From: Paraspadella gotoi
Lineage: Eukaryota; Chaetognatha
Length of the DNA: 64,000 bases
Assembly (NCBI GenBank): GCA_051294375.1
Contig: CM119268.1
Span: forward strand, 6,429,462-6,493,461
Reading direction: 5' to 3'
The notes under the pieces are model-generated. The model saw only the letters and a program-made list of their open reading frames with translations, did not search any database and was not told the DNA's origin. The translations under genes and the position numbers were made by a program. Below are positions 1 through 9,884 of this stretch, one piece after another. Position 1 is the stretch's first letter; each line of letters starts with the position of its first letter.

Positions 1-269
1 AGTCTCTATCCTCTATTTCGAGAAAACAACACGAACAACTCTCTCCCTGACCCTCATAAATTCATAAATATATAAAATGTAGCTATTACTTAACATTTAC
101 TTATTAGCATCTAATCGTTTTATATAATTAGCATTTTAATAAATTAAATGTTTTGAATATTTTTAAGTTTATTATTTAAAAACTGAATTTAAAAAAATAT
201 GGAAAGACAAAGTAATCTCGTGACTTTCAAGTTTCATATAAAGTTGGAACGCCGATGGCCTTTTTTCAG

Positions 270-1585
270 GCAAATGCGATTCTTGGTTGTCCCGGAGGAG
301 GGGGAGGGGGGGAACACCATCGCAAGAAAAGACAAGAGAACATCTGGGCCTCTCAAGCTTTTACCTATCTGAAACAGACAGACGTTTGCTTAAATGTTTG
401 CAGAACAAAAAGCGAAGTGAGCGACGTAAAAAAAAAATAAAACTAATTCATTATTCAAATTCAACATTTTTTACCGAACGATATGATGTAAACTATTTGA
501 TATTTTCATTTTTAAAGGATTGGATAATGTTAGCCGACTCTCTGGCATTTGATCCGAATGACTGTCAAAGCGTTTGTGGGTTGATAAGTAAGTCAAATCG
601 AATTTTATTATTAAAATAAATTTTTTAACTATTGGTTAATTTATTGATTTTTTTTAGGTAAATTGGAGCCAAAAAGTTGACAAAAATCAAAACCGTTTTT
701 GGATGGAAGAATAACGTTTATTATGAATGTTTGTTTGTCCACAAGGAAGTTTTTCTAATAATTAAAATATTTAATTTTTGTTAATAAATATTTTTTTAAA
801 TTATAAGTTGTTTGCTTAATAGCCAAAAGATTTTAAGGAGTCAAAAGAGCAGTTCAAAAACAGATAGGATCAATAAAAAGCTTTTCTGCAATATCGTGGG
901 AAAGGTGAGCGTAAACTACATTTATATCTCATGTTCACTGGTTTTCCTTCGATGGATTCCTTTTACTAAGTCGTACATTTTCTTTCTCTGTTTTCTCACA
1001 TTACATTGAATAGAGTTAATGAAAAATAAAAATTTATAAAATAAACAATTTGAAAAATATTTAAACGTTTAATAATAAAAATTATTGAGAAGGAATTTGA
1101 CGAATTTAGATGTTTTTGAAAAAGTAATCTTAAATTTGAATTCGAGGCAAAGTAGGAATTTCGGGAATTTTAAATCTCTCATTTTTTATTTCTCTCTGTA
1201 TATATCTCTGATTCTGATAAAAAAATAAAAATAAAAAAAGCAAAGTTGTCAAAAAAAGAACAGGATTTGTCAGGCAGTGACTAACGTAACACTACATCTC
1301 GAGTACTTCTAAATCATCTATTAAATTTAATCAATGCCGCCAAGTTGATTTAGCTTTAAGCGATTTTTTTGTATTCAGGTATGTTTATCGAGTGAATGTC
1401 CAGGGTCATCGGGTCAAGGCGGCTATGGCCCCTACGGTCCCTATTCTCCCTACGGACCGGCGATGTGCGGAAGAAAAAGAAGAAATGCTTTCATGGAAGA
1501 TTGTCTCTCGGAATGCGAAGAGGAAAATCAGGCAAGAAACAATACTCTTCACGACTTGAGCTCAACCCTGACCACTGACCACTGA
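270..1585 (+). CDS. Cysteine-rich protein, 3' exons (family not identified)
   Basis: Four candidate exons can be read on the plus strand: 270-416, 518-587, 823-904 and 1379-1585, the last ending in a TGA stop. Each has an AG acceptor and, except the last, a GT donor (GTGAGC, GTAAGT, GTGAGC). Exons 1 to 2 and 3 to 4 agree in phase; 2 to 3 do not, so an exon or a different splice site between 590 and 820 is missing. Three exons carry a CxxxC pair (CLNVC, CQSVC, CLSEC), each preceded by an Ala-Phe dipeptide, which suggests a repeated small cysteine module. The last exon has a Gly/Tyr/Pro stretch (GYGPYGPYSPYGP) and then CGRKRR. The spacing vaguely recalls Kazal-type domains, but I do not claim that family. 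The 5' end lies left of the window. The gene converges on the MYT1-like gene. Confidence 0.45.
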
Positions 1586-2072
1586 CCACGATCCGAGGTC
1601 AAGCGGTCAACCGAACTCAATCTCTCTGAATCTTGTTTTATTCTTTTTTTTTTTTTTTGTTTCGGGGTTTGTTTTTTTTTTTTTGTGAGAGGCCAATTTG
1701 TTACAAGAACTTTTTGGAATTTCTAACGATTGGCCCATGCATAAATTAGTTGATGTTTAGTTATACTTTCCGCCGTTAATTCTCCTTGTCTGTTAATCAA
1801 AGTTTCACATTTCGATTCGAGCGACATTCCATTTTATACATTTATAATACTGACGTCTCTTTTTAGATTCCTCTTCAAAACGTGACCAAAATCGAGAATT
1901 GTGGACATTTTTGCGGAACAATCTGGTTGCCCTTCGTGCGTAAACTCGAATTGCAAGAAACCATAAACGAGGAAAAGAATTTCGGTTGACTGAGATGTAT
2001 TTTCGGTGTGAATTCACTGGAATCGCAACAAATGTTACTTAATGGGTTATTAGATTAAAGGAAAACAGAAGA

Positions 2073-2078
2073 AATAAA
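2073..2078 (+). promoter_or_regulatory. Possible polyadenylation signal AATAAA
   Basis: A canonical AATAAA hexamer lies about 490 bp after the stop codon of the plus-strand cysteine-rich gene, in otherwise unremarkable DNA between the two convergent genes. AATAAA is common by chance in AT-rich DNA, so this is weak. Confidence 0.25.
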
Positions 2079-2420
2079 GCAATGATTACTTTGTCTTTTT
2101 AAATCGAAGCTTTGGTCGGCACAGACACAATAATAGGCATAAGATTTTTACAACAATCAATTTTAGGTTATCCAAGAACGAAATATGAGTATTGATAATT
2201 ATTTTTAAATCTATAAACTTTTTCTAAAATTAAATTAAAAAAAACAAACAAAAACATCAGTTGTAACTTTCCACGTTTAGTACCTCGCCTTTTAGATGAC
2301 TAGAAAAAATGAACCAAAAAAAAAAAAAAAGAAAATTGTCAGAAAAAAAAAAACCCAACAAAAAAACACTATTTCGCAAATAATTATTAATTAGGACCGT
2401 ACAGTCGATTATAACTATAG

Positions 2421-2621
2421 CTAAGCGACGCCATAAGTGAGGGCGTCGTCGTTCGCTTGACCGAAGTCGATCCGTTCCAGACTGTCGACGTAATCGCGCA
2501 ACCAAGATCGCGTCGGATTCGAAGATTCCGTCAGCGCCGGCGCCATCTCTGAAGATCTCAAACGCGACGGTTCCGTTTTCGAGGATTCCATCTCCGCCGA
2601 TTCCATCTCCGCCGATTCCGT
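2421..2621 (-). CDS. MYT1-like terminal exon with stop codon
   Basis: Acceptor GTGCCGCAG at 2622. The exon is 67 codons including the TAG stop at 2423-2421. It starts with a duplicated TESAEME unit (tandem repeat visible as repeated TCCGCC on the plus strand) and ends [17 protein letters not shown]. The phase-0 junction agrees with the exon at 2970-3061. No clear polyadenylation signal lies nearby on this strand. Confidence 0.75.
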   Translation of the reverse strand, partial: TESAEMESAEMESSKTEPSRLRSSEMAPALTESSNPTRSWLRDYVDSLERIDFGQANDDALTYGVA

Positions 2622-5600
2622 CTGCGGCACAAAAACTCACGCGTCACCTTTGTTGTCCATTGTCATTGTCCATTGTCATTGTTGTCCATTTCACTGTTAA
2701 AAGTGGTCAGCGAAAGACGACCGCGCGACCAGAGGGAATAGAGGGAAGGAGCTCCGTTTTATTATTACGAGGTTCGGCAAAACAAAACAAAAAAACAATA
2801 CATACGAAAAATTCAAAACTCGAAATTCAATTGCTTTTTTTGTAAAGCGAAAGATTTGTCGGGACTCGGTAGGATCATCATCATCATCAACATGACAAAA
2901 TCATCAGTATCTTGACAAGAATCATCCTAATGACAATCGTCATTTTTCATCATCACTTGATTTATCAACCTGAAAGCTGTGAAGACGTTCAATTAGTCGC
3001 TTTTTTAGCATTTCATAATATTTTCCGTAATCAATTTCTTCGGCTGAGTAGATGTCCTCACCTAAAATACGCAATAATTAAAGTTTGTGAAAAATTTGTA
3101 AAATATTGTATATTTATAAATTTACAATAATCTCATATCAGTACCTGGCAAAACATTTCTTTTCAAGTCGAGTACTTTGGATGGGGAACAGTCAAAGCTT
3201 TTGTCGTTTGAGGTTCTAGAAAAGTCCATGGAAAGAAAATGATTAAAAGTGACAATGTCAACTTCTATTGTTCGAATTAAACAATCATTATACAATCAAT
3301 AATGTTTTTTTAGTTTAGTTGATATTTTTCGTACCTCAATTCTACTGAATTTCTTTTCACAGAGGCTTCCCAGCTTCGAGATGACAGGATCGGGTTATTT
3401 GGAGATGCAAAAGATTCCTATATAAAGATAACACGAGTAACTTTGTAAAATTGTAAGGTGAAGTAAAATATTTTATCAATGCCCAATTTTGCACTTCTTC
3501 TCAGCTTTTGGAAATCACTCTTATTAAGTTATGAATTCATAAGTAAAAACCTATCCCTAAGCCTAATCGGGACTAAACGTCAAACCTTTCAGAACTCGCT
3601 CAAAAACGAAAAACTGAAACACTTCGATGCTTCTTACAATGGAACTATCGATAACTCACCTTCAAACTTTCCCCAATTTTCTCTCGTTCAGAAGCGACCC
3701 CTGGATGCGAGGGACGATAACTCGCTCGCGGTGAAGATCTTGGATCTGGGGAGACGAGATCAGAGCCTCTTAAAGACGCCGGTTCGGACGAGGCGAGGTC
3801 AGGGTAAGTACAAGACGTGCGTACACTAGACGATGAAGGGTAAGGAATGACGTGAGACGCGGATCGAGGAGGGTAAGTGTCGGGACTAGACATAAGACGC
3901 GAGGGGCTAGGATGAGAAACGTTGCCGCTAGAGGGCTGAAAAGGGTGCGCGTCGGAGGTAACGTCACTAGACTTGGGAATAGAATGATAAGGGTCGGAAT
4001 GTACGCCAGAAGGTCGCGAGCAGTTCGAAATAACGTCGCTCATCCGTCGAGAGGCGCTGGGATCGGGAGACTCGCGACTATAAGATCTAGACGCTACTAC
4101 AAACGCCGCCTCTTCGTTTCCGGTCGAGACGTCCGCGGCGTCGCCGTTTCGCGTCGTTAGATCAATGACGTCGTCCTCGACGTCGTCGGAAGTCACTGCG
4201 ACGACTTCGGGAACGCCCACCGACGCCCGCGACGCCGGGGCGGTCGTGGCGGCGGCGCCGACGCCGGGAAACAAATTCCGAGTGGCAGAAAAATGTCGTT
4301 GATCTTCGTAGGGGCGAAGATGCGCGAAGGGACGATCGGCCGATTCGGCGCGATCGTAAGACGATATGGGATGATTGGCCGGAACGCCGATATGATTGGC
4401 CGGAACGCCGAATTGACTCGTCGAAATGCCGAGTTGACTAGATACCGGAGTAGGTAAAACACCGGGCTGATTAGCGCCGGCGGGATGAGGCGAATGATGA
4501 CCCCGGCGTCGATTGGCGCGCGGACATCCGGATAGACTTCGGTGGGAAGTGTAGTTGCCCGTCACGTGACCTTCGCCGTTGCATCCGGGAGTCGGACATC
4601 TGGAGGGAAAGGCGCCGGGATGAGTGGCATCGTTTTCGACACGATTGAATCATTGATTCATCATTTTAATATAAAATAATAATATTTAAAAAAATTATTA
4701 TAACATCCGAACCTCAATTCGACGTGATTTTGTCGGACGGTGGCCCGATCGGCCCACGGGCAGCCGGACAAGCTCCGGTGCGAAGCGTAGTTGCCCGACA
4801 CGTGTCCGCTGCCCGAACATCCTGAAATCAAAACGATTCAAAGATTAAATATTGTCTTGATTTTAAAAAAAAATTTTCCCAAGATTGTTTTACCCGGAGT
4901 CGGACATTGAATCAATTCCTTCTGATTGGATGTTTTCGAAGACGATTTACCGTTCCTGTCAGGTGAGGGTCATTGATATTGTAAACTATTTTTAAATGAC
5001 AATGACAAACAAAAAGCGTTTGACATCCCGCGACTTACGAATCTGATAGCGAAGGAACGCTGAATTTTTCCGTAGATTCAGATTGTCCCTCTTGAGGGCC
5101 TTTAAATGAAAATCGGCAAGATTACTTGTTTTACTATATTAGACTAAATTATACAATATAATATATTATTAATATAATATTGATATGTTATTAACGTGTA
5201 AATATAATGGAGGCCTTAAACCACCAAAGCCTCTCCAAAAGTCAGGGGCAAGATATCTTAATTATAAAATGAATGGATAATTTTATATTGGTTGTACCAA
5301 TTTCATTATGCAATATGTCAATATTATATAATATCGTTGTTTTCTAATTAGATATTTGATGTATAAATTGTATATAAATTAGATGTATATATGACGTATA
5401 TATTTTATTTATCTTTATATTTTATTTATATTTATATAATTCCTATCATAACGTTTTAAAACGAAATACTCACCTTTCTTTTCGAAAGAGATCAGTGAAT
5501 TATCTCCCAAAGTTGTGAGTGGTTCCTTGTCATTCGGAGCTTATGAAAAAAAAATTCAGTTTTACATTCAAGTATCTACGTTAAACTTTTAAACTTTTAT

Positions 5601-7343
5601 TTACCTAAATGATTTACGGTCGGTGTCGAAGCTGAAATAAAAAACAATAAAAATATTATAAAGTCTGCATAATACTACACTATTAGTCAATTATAATCAA
5701 ATACAATAATTCGGTAAAGCAGCTCACCAGTGAAAGGGACGAACGGTAATTGAGAACTCATAGGGAGATAAGAAAGGGTGAGGAGGGACGACGATGAAGC
5801 CGCCGGCAACGCCGAGAGCGGGTAAGTTCGCTCCGGAGATGGAAAGTGTAAGTCTATCGCCGGAAACGAGGGTGACGGGCGAGGGGGCGTGGCCGTCGAC
5901 GTCTTCGTGGTCGTCTGCATCGTCGATCCCGACGACGACGACAGCTGCGGTGACCTTACGTCGCCGCTCTGCAGCGGCGACGGCAGAGACGCTGCGACGA
6001 CGGGAGACGGCGTCGAAATGAGGATCGGCAGGTGTTGTTGATGTAGCGGCGGCTGCTGTTGCTGCGATGGTTCTCGTAGCGGCATCGACGCCGCGGACGG
6101 AGAAGGCGACGGCGGTTCGACGCCGACTTTCTCGTTCTCCGATTTATCTCGGCGCCGGGCGGCGTCAATCGGCGCCTTCTCCGCCGACGATTTCACCGTG
6201 AGATCGAAGACGGCTTGAGGCGACGGCGATGGCGTCGGCGGCGGCGTGGGCGAACGCCTCCGCTCCGGCGACGTGCCTTCAAACGATCCCCCGGAAACGC
6301 GCAACGTCTGGTCAGATTGTCGGCCTGGAGAGCGTCGGGAAGCGTCAACGTCGATCGGTGGACTCGCGTCGGATCTTCTCGGCCGACACGGCGGGTAAGG
6401 CCGCGGCCGGAACGGCTCGTGGCAGATCGAGCGGTGAGGGAAAGGACGACGCGGGGCGAAGCCGTCGCGAGACGCGTCGAAAGGGCGATAGTGTGATCGA
6501 GAGTGTGAAGTATCGTGGATCTGTGGGTAGAAGCATTCGTGGGCAACTGAGTGGGGTGAGTCGAGAGAGCGTGAGTGGAGAGTTTCGTGTGGGCGCGAGT
6601 AGAAGAGTTCTCTCGGTGCCGGTTGATGCGGAAGTGATGGAAGAAGAGGGGCCGGTTGGAGCGGCTTGTCGAGTGGAGCGAGAGAGGTCGGGTCGAGTCC
6701 TCCGTCGAGGGTTGCGTCGGGGAGAATCTCGCGCGGAGACGAGGCTTTCGCTTCGATGATTTTTTCTTTCGAGTGACGGGGATGAGATCCTTTGTAATGG
6801 AGTTTACTCAGTTTGAAAATAGAATCACGTGGTTAAATAAATACTGTTTAACATTGTCCTTACATTGTTACATAGTTTTCTATATTGCTCGATTATGTCC
6901 TATTTCTACGTTGTCCGACATTATGTTCATTGTCCTCTTTTGTCCTATTACATTGTCCTACATTAACCTACCATTCGTCAAACTGAGATCCTTGGGTTCC
7001 ACTTGATCGTCGACTTTCATTTCGTCGTCGTCGTCGTCTTCATCCTCTACAGTTTCCGCCGTCGTCGTCGTCGTCGTCGTCGTCGTTGTGGTCGTCGTTG
7101 TGACCATCTCTCCCCTCGTGTACGTTGAAACGGAAAAGTTGCCTGAAACAACAAATTGACTTCTTTGTCCGCAAGTGTCCATCCACTAAAATTTTTATTT
7201 TTGCTATACAATATTTCATAAGTTTCATCGTTTCTTTCTTCAGTAGTAAACGTAAAAAAATTAAAACTTCCGGGGTCCTTTAAATATTTCATAATTTTCT
7301 TTTTTCAATATCTCTGTAACAGTATAAATAAATAAATAATTAA

Positions 7344-7416
<73 letters not shown>

Positions 7417-7423
7417 AAACCAA

Positions 7424-7458
<35 letters not shown>

Positions 7459-8707
7459 ACCAATCAATCAATCAATCAATAAATCAATTAATCAATCAAT
7501 CAATAAACCAATCAATCAATCAAAAGCTTTCCCTCCACCTTCCCACCTTCGAAAAAGCCACGTGGCTCGTCGACGGACGCTTCGTCCACCCGACTCGAGA
7601 GATTGAGAACTCCGTCATCGTCGTCGTCGTCGTCTTCGTCGTCGACGCCTGAATTGGACTCGCGTTGAAGGTAGGTGGCGCCGGGCGCGGTGGCGGCGCC
7701 CTCTCGACCGGCAGTGGGGTCGGGGTGGAGTCCCAACGGACCTGCGAAAGAGTCTAGATTCTAGAAGATTGACTGGATTTAATTGATTGATTGATCGGAT
7801 GAATTTGATTTTATTTTATTATATAACTACCTTTGGCTGCCAGAGGACATCCTGAAAGACTCCTGTGCGAGTTCCTGTTGCTGTTCACGTGACCTTTACC
7901 GCTGCATCCTGGAGTCGGGCATCTGACCGAAAAAGTTGCGAAAATAAAAAGGCTTTCCGCTGATTTTATTTTCTGTTTTCTAAGCGAGTAAACACTCTGT
8001 GTCGGTTGTCCGAGTACCGACAGTTGCTCTACTCGTCTCCATTACAGAGCGAGCACCATCAAGTAGATTAGCATAACTTTTAGCTCCCAGACGTAACCGC
8101 CTTAGCTTTCAGGAATCAAGACTTGCCTTCTATCTTCGCACTTTGTAGGGGTTAGATGGATGCTTCAGATGAATATATATATTTATTGGCATCAAAATGA
8201 AGTAAATTTTATTAGTTAACGAAAGTTATTGAATCTTACTTGAAAAATTTGACCAAAAAATGAACATAATTTTAGTCTTTAAAAATGAGAAATGTATCTA
8301 AAATACAGTACTTTTTGCAATCTTGAAGATGAAACCGGTTATATTTGATTTCGACAACAATAACTTTTACTTTTTCTTTTAGTTTTTAAAAAGTTGTGAG
8401 CAAATAGCCGCTAACTAAATTTTGGAAAAACAAATACATATCAAAACAATTATGAGCTCAAGATAGGAACACAATTTGTACCATAATGTTAAATTCTATA
8501 AAAAAGATTGAATAAAATGTCAAAGGCTAGCTCCAGCACATAAGCCCCGGAAGACTCACTTGAGCACTTGTTCGTAGAGCGCGACGATCTCGGGCGCCAC
8601 CTTCGCTTTGCGTGGGCATCCGGAGAGACTCCGGTGGTGGGAGTAGAGGCCGGTCACGTGACCGGTCCCGTCACATCCCGGCGCCGGGCATTTCCCGCCG
8701 TCGCGAT
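2421..8707 (-). CDS. MYT1/NZF-family CCHHC zinc-finger transcription factor, 3' part of gene (15 exons)
   Basis: Fifteen exons read from 8707 down to 2421: 8707-8560, 7922-7831, 7741-7547, 7142-6972, 6789-5728, 5631-5605, 5539-5474, 5099-5039, 4955-4894, 4821-4713, 4599-3660, 3417-3335, 3215-3145, 3061-2970 and 2621-2421. Every junction has AG/GT and matching phase, giving about 1,125 residues and a TAG stop. Four CCHHC fingers of the MYT1 type (CPxPGCxGxGHV, then SHRSLSGCP) lie at residues about 6-31, 50-79, 624-653 and 665-694, as two tandem pairs. Pair one with its linker (YEQVLK then CPTPGC) matches vertebrate MYT1 fingers 2-3; pair two resembles fingers 4-5. Fingers 6-7 of vertebrate MYT1 are not seen. 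Family members bind AAGTT-type DNA in neural cells and recruit Sin3-type co-repressors. The 5' end lies upstream, not recovered. Confidence 0.9.
2970..3061 (-). CDS. MYT1-like exon (92 bp), predicted helical segment
   Basis: Acceptor TATTTTAG at 3062; donor TTTCAG|GTTGAT. It encodes [20 protein letters not shown] followed by [10 protein letters not shown], a charged and probably helical segment. In vertebrate MYT1 proteins a coiled coil follows the last fingers; this may be its counterpart (inference). Confidence 0.75.
3145..3215 (-). CDS. MYT1-like exon (71 bp)
   Basis: Acceptor TTTTCTAG at 3216; donor CCAG|GTACTG. Encodes [20 protein letters not shown] then VLP, in phase with both neighbours. 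VLDLK is another short hydrophobic DL motif. Confidence 0.72.
3335..3417 (-). CDS. MYT1-like exon (83 bp)
   Basis: Acceptor TATATAG at 3418; donor TTGAG|GTACG. Encodes [19 protein letters not shown] then VKRNSVEL, in phase. No domain recognised. Confidence 0.72.
3660..4599 (-). CDS. MYT1-like exon: zinc finger D (finger 5-like) and Ser/Pro-rich tail
   Basis: Acceptor CTCCAG at 4600; donor TTGAAG|GTGAGT. It opens with [15 protein letters not shown], then [15 protein letters not shown], the fourth finger, followed by about 280 residues of Ser/Pro/Tyr-rich low complexity. Within it are a duplicated VPANH unit, an acidic patch with VIDLTTR (DLT motif), and many SS/DP dipeptides. Vertebrate MYT1 has further fingers close behind this one; here none follows. 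Confidence 0.88.
4713..4821 (-). CDS. MYT1-like exon: remainder of zinc finger C (finger 4-like)
   Basis: Acceptor TTTCAG at 4822; donor TTGAG|GTTCGG. It encodes [20 protein letters not shown] followed by PWADR and a linker ending in VEL. With the preceding exon it completes a CCHHC finger, and it joins the next finger with the usual short MYT1 linker. Confidence 0.88.
4894..4955 (-). CDS. MYT1-like exon: start of zinc finger C
   Basis: Acceptor GACAG at 4956; donor CCGG|GTAAAA. It encodes a Lys/Ser-rich linker ending in ELIQCPTPG. The finger is interrupted by an intron inside its first ligand loop, directly after CPTPG; the next exon resumes with CSGSGHVSG. Confidence 0.85.
5039..5099 (-). 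CDS. MYT1-like exon (61 bp)
   Basis: Acceptor TTTAAAG at 5100; donor ATTC|GTAAGT. It encodes [19 protein letters not shown], a polar linker, in phase with its neighbours. Confidence 0.75.
5474..5539 (-). CDS. MYT1-like exon (66 bp)
   Basis: Acceptor CATAAG ends at 5540; donor AAAG|GTGAGT. It encodes [14 protein letters not shown] followed by LISFEKK, in phase with both neighbours. No domain recognised. The length is divisible by three. Confidence 0.75.
5605..5631 (-). CDS. MYT1-like micro-exon (27 bp)
   Basis: TTTATTTCAG acceptor and TTAG|GTAAAT donor bracket 27 bp encoding STPTVNHL plus split codons. Its length is a multiple of three, so it could be skipped without shifting the frame. Confidence 0.65.
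5728..6789 (-). CDS. MYT1-like exon: large Pro/Ser/His/Arg-rich central exon
   Basis: This 1,062-bp exon is open from the acceptor AAAG|GA at 6790-6789 to the donor CTG|GTGAGC at 5728 (353 whole codons plus split codons). The phase joins both neighbours. It contains no in-frame ATG near its 5' end, so an ORF finder reports only its 3' half. The first part is His/Arg/Tyr/Pro-rich. The second is low complexity: [22 protein letters not shown], a Gln run and Ser runs. It occupies the place of the central MYT1 domain between finger pairs, but I see no clear similarity to it. The acceptor has a weak pyrimidine tract, so a slightly different 5' boundary is possible. Confidence 0.78.
6972..7142 (-). 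CDS. MYT1-like exon: poly-Thr, acidic run and PKDLSL motif
   Basis: Acceptor TTTCAG ends at 7143; donor G|GTAGGT is at 6972. The exon encodes a run of 14 threonines from an (ACG)n/(ACA)n tract, then EDEDDDDDE, then EPKDLSL. PKDLS fits the PxDLS consensus bound by the CtBP co-repressor. The motif is visible in the sequence; CtBP binding is inferred. The triplet runs are probably length-polymorphic. Confidence 0.82.
7321..7525. repeat. (AAAT)n/(CAAT)n compound microsatellite
   Basis: About 200 bp of alternating AAAT and CAAT tetranucleotide arrays in the MYT1 intron between exons 7547-7741 and 6972-7142. The equivalent array at about 15620-15830 is disrupted by indels. Confidence 0.95.
7547..7741 (-). 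CDS. MYT1-like exon: acidic segment
   Basis: Follows the finger pair in phase. The donor was chosen at GAAG|GTGGGA (7547) because only that site gives the phase required by the next exon. The exon encodes a short Pro/Ala/Gly-rich part, an in-frame run of Asp codons ([10 protein letters not shown]) from a (GAC/GTC)n tract, then VLNLSSR, a DLS-like motif, and a Glu/Asp/Gly-rich end. Confidence 0.8.
7831..7922 (-). CDS. MYT1-like exon: zinc finger B (finger 3-like)
   Basis: The acceptor is at 7925-7923 and the donor is AAAG|GTAGTT. It encodes [15 protein letters not shown] followed by [14 protein letters not shown]. The HVNSNRN variant is diagnostic of the third finger of MYT1 proteins. An intact 92-bp copy is at 16123-16214. 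Confidence 0.92.
8560..8707 (-). CDS. MYT1-like exon: zinc finger A (finger 2-like) and linker
   Basis: Acceptor CAG at 8710-8708, donor GTGAGTC from 8559. It encodes [14 protein letters not shown], then [10 protein letters not shown], with all ligands of a C-x5-C-x12-H-x6-C type CCHHC finger, followed by a linker ending in YEQVL. The split Lys codon joins the next exon in phase. The finger and linker are nearly invariant across MYT1, MYT1L and ST18, which is the strongest family evidence in the gene. It is the most 5' exon I can assign firmly. Confidence 0.92.
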
Positions 8708-9508
8708 CTGAGGAAAGGGGAAGGGAAACTGCGATGAAGAGCGAGGAATGGCAATATGTAGGCAAAAAATATAATCCTATTTTAAAAAGGCTATTTAAGA
8801 CACAAAAAAAAAGGATATTGGTTACCATATTAATACATCCAATATAAAAGTAATCAATGTTGCTATTAATGATGTTATCAGAAAAATATTCGGATTCAAT
8901 CGATGGGAAAGCATTAGAGAGCTTCGGACTTCATTTGGTTACTGTGATATTATTACCATGTTTAACCAGCGTAAAAAGAACTTTATTTTTAAGATCTATA
9001 GTTCGAAAAATTTAGTTCTCAAAAAAATAATCGCATTCTTTAATGATTGAAATATATTAATTGATAAGTTGGACCTTTTTTGTCTGTGGTGGTGGTTTTC
9101 ACGCAATCTTTAACTTTGTTTTGTCTTTAGACTTAGCTTTGTTTTGATGCTCCTGTATGTACTGAATCAACCTTGTTGAATTCGAAATAAAACGCATAAT
9201 TGACTTAAGGACTAAGGAGGGCACTGCATAAGTTCACCCCGCCTATACCTTCAGTCGTGACCCGACTCCATATATCGACTCCCGATTTTGGACAGGATAA
9301 CAACATAGCTGAACACTGGAATCTTTCGTCTTTTAAAATCATTTGTATATTAACTCGCTTGTACTTGGCTTACTCCTCAATTAATAGTATAGCAAAATCT
9401 TTTTTTATGAAAATATTTCGGAATTAGGACTTGGTTTTTTCTATTTACTTTTAATTCAAGTTTTTATCTATTATTTTATTTAGTTATCAATGAAATTAAT
9501 TCATTTTA
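8708..9508. other. Intron or upstream flank of MYT1-like gene, no gene seen
   Basis: AT-rich sequence upstream of the first assigned MYT1 exon, ending at a 376-N gap. It is reproduced almost exactly at about 16996-17796. I see no finger or coding signature. Confidence 0.6.
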
Positions 9509-9884
9509 NNNNNNNNNNNNNNNNNNNNNNNNNNNNNNNNNNNNNNNNNNNNNNNNNNNNNNNNNNNNNNNNNNNNNNNNNNNNNNNNNNNNNNNNNNNN
9601 NNNNNNNNNNNNNNNNNNNNNNNNNNNNNNNNNNNNNNNNNNNNNNNNNNNNNNNNNNNNNNNNNNNNNNNNNNNNNNNNNNNNNNNNNNNNNNNNNNNN
9701 NNNNNNNNNNNNNNNNNNNNNNNNNNNNNNNNNNNNNNNNNNNNNNNNNNNNNNNNNNNNNNNNNNNNNNNNNNNNNNNNNNNNNNNNNNNNNNNNNNNN
9801 NNNNNNNNNNNNNNNNNNNNNNNNNNNNNNNNNNNNNNNNNNNNNNNNNNNNNNNNNNNNNNNNNNNNNNNNNNNNNNNNNNNN
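9509..9884. other. Assembly gap (376 N)
   Basis: Run of N. The duplicate locus shows the sequence that belongs here, at about 17797-18396: roughly 600 bp with (GTC)n and (CT)n tracts. Confidence 0.95.

Noticed and set aside
255-440. Short plus-strand ORF starting ATGGCC at 255
   Set aside because: The ATG lies inside the polypyrimidine/acceptor region; the sequence is better read as an internal exon from 270.
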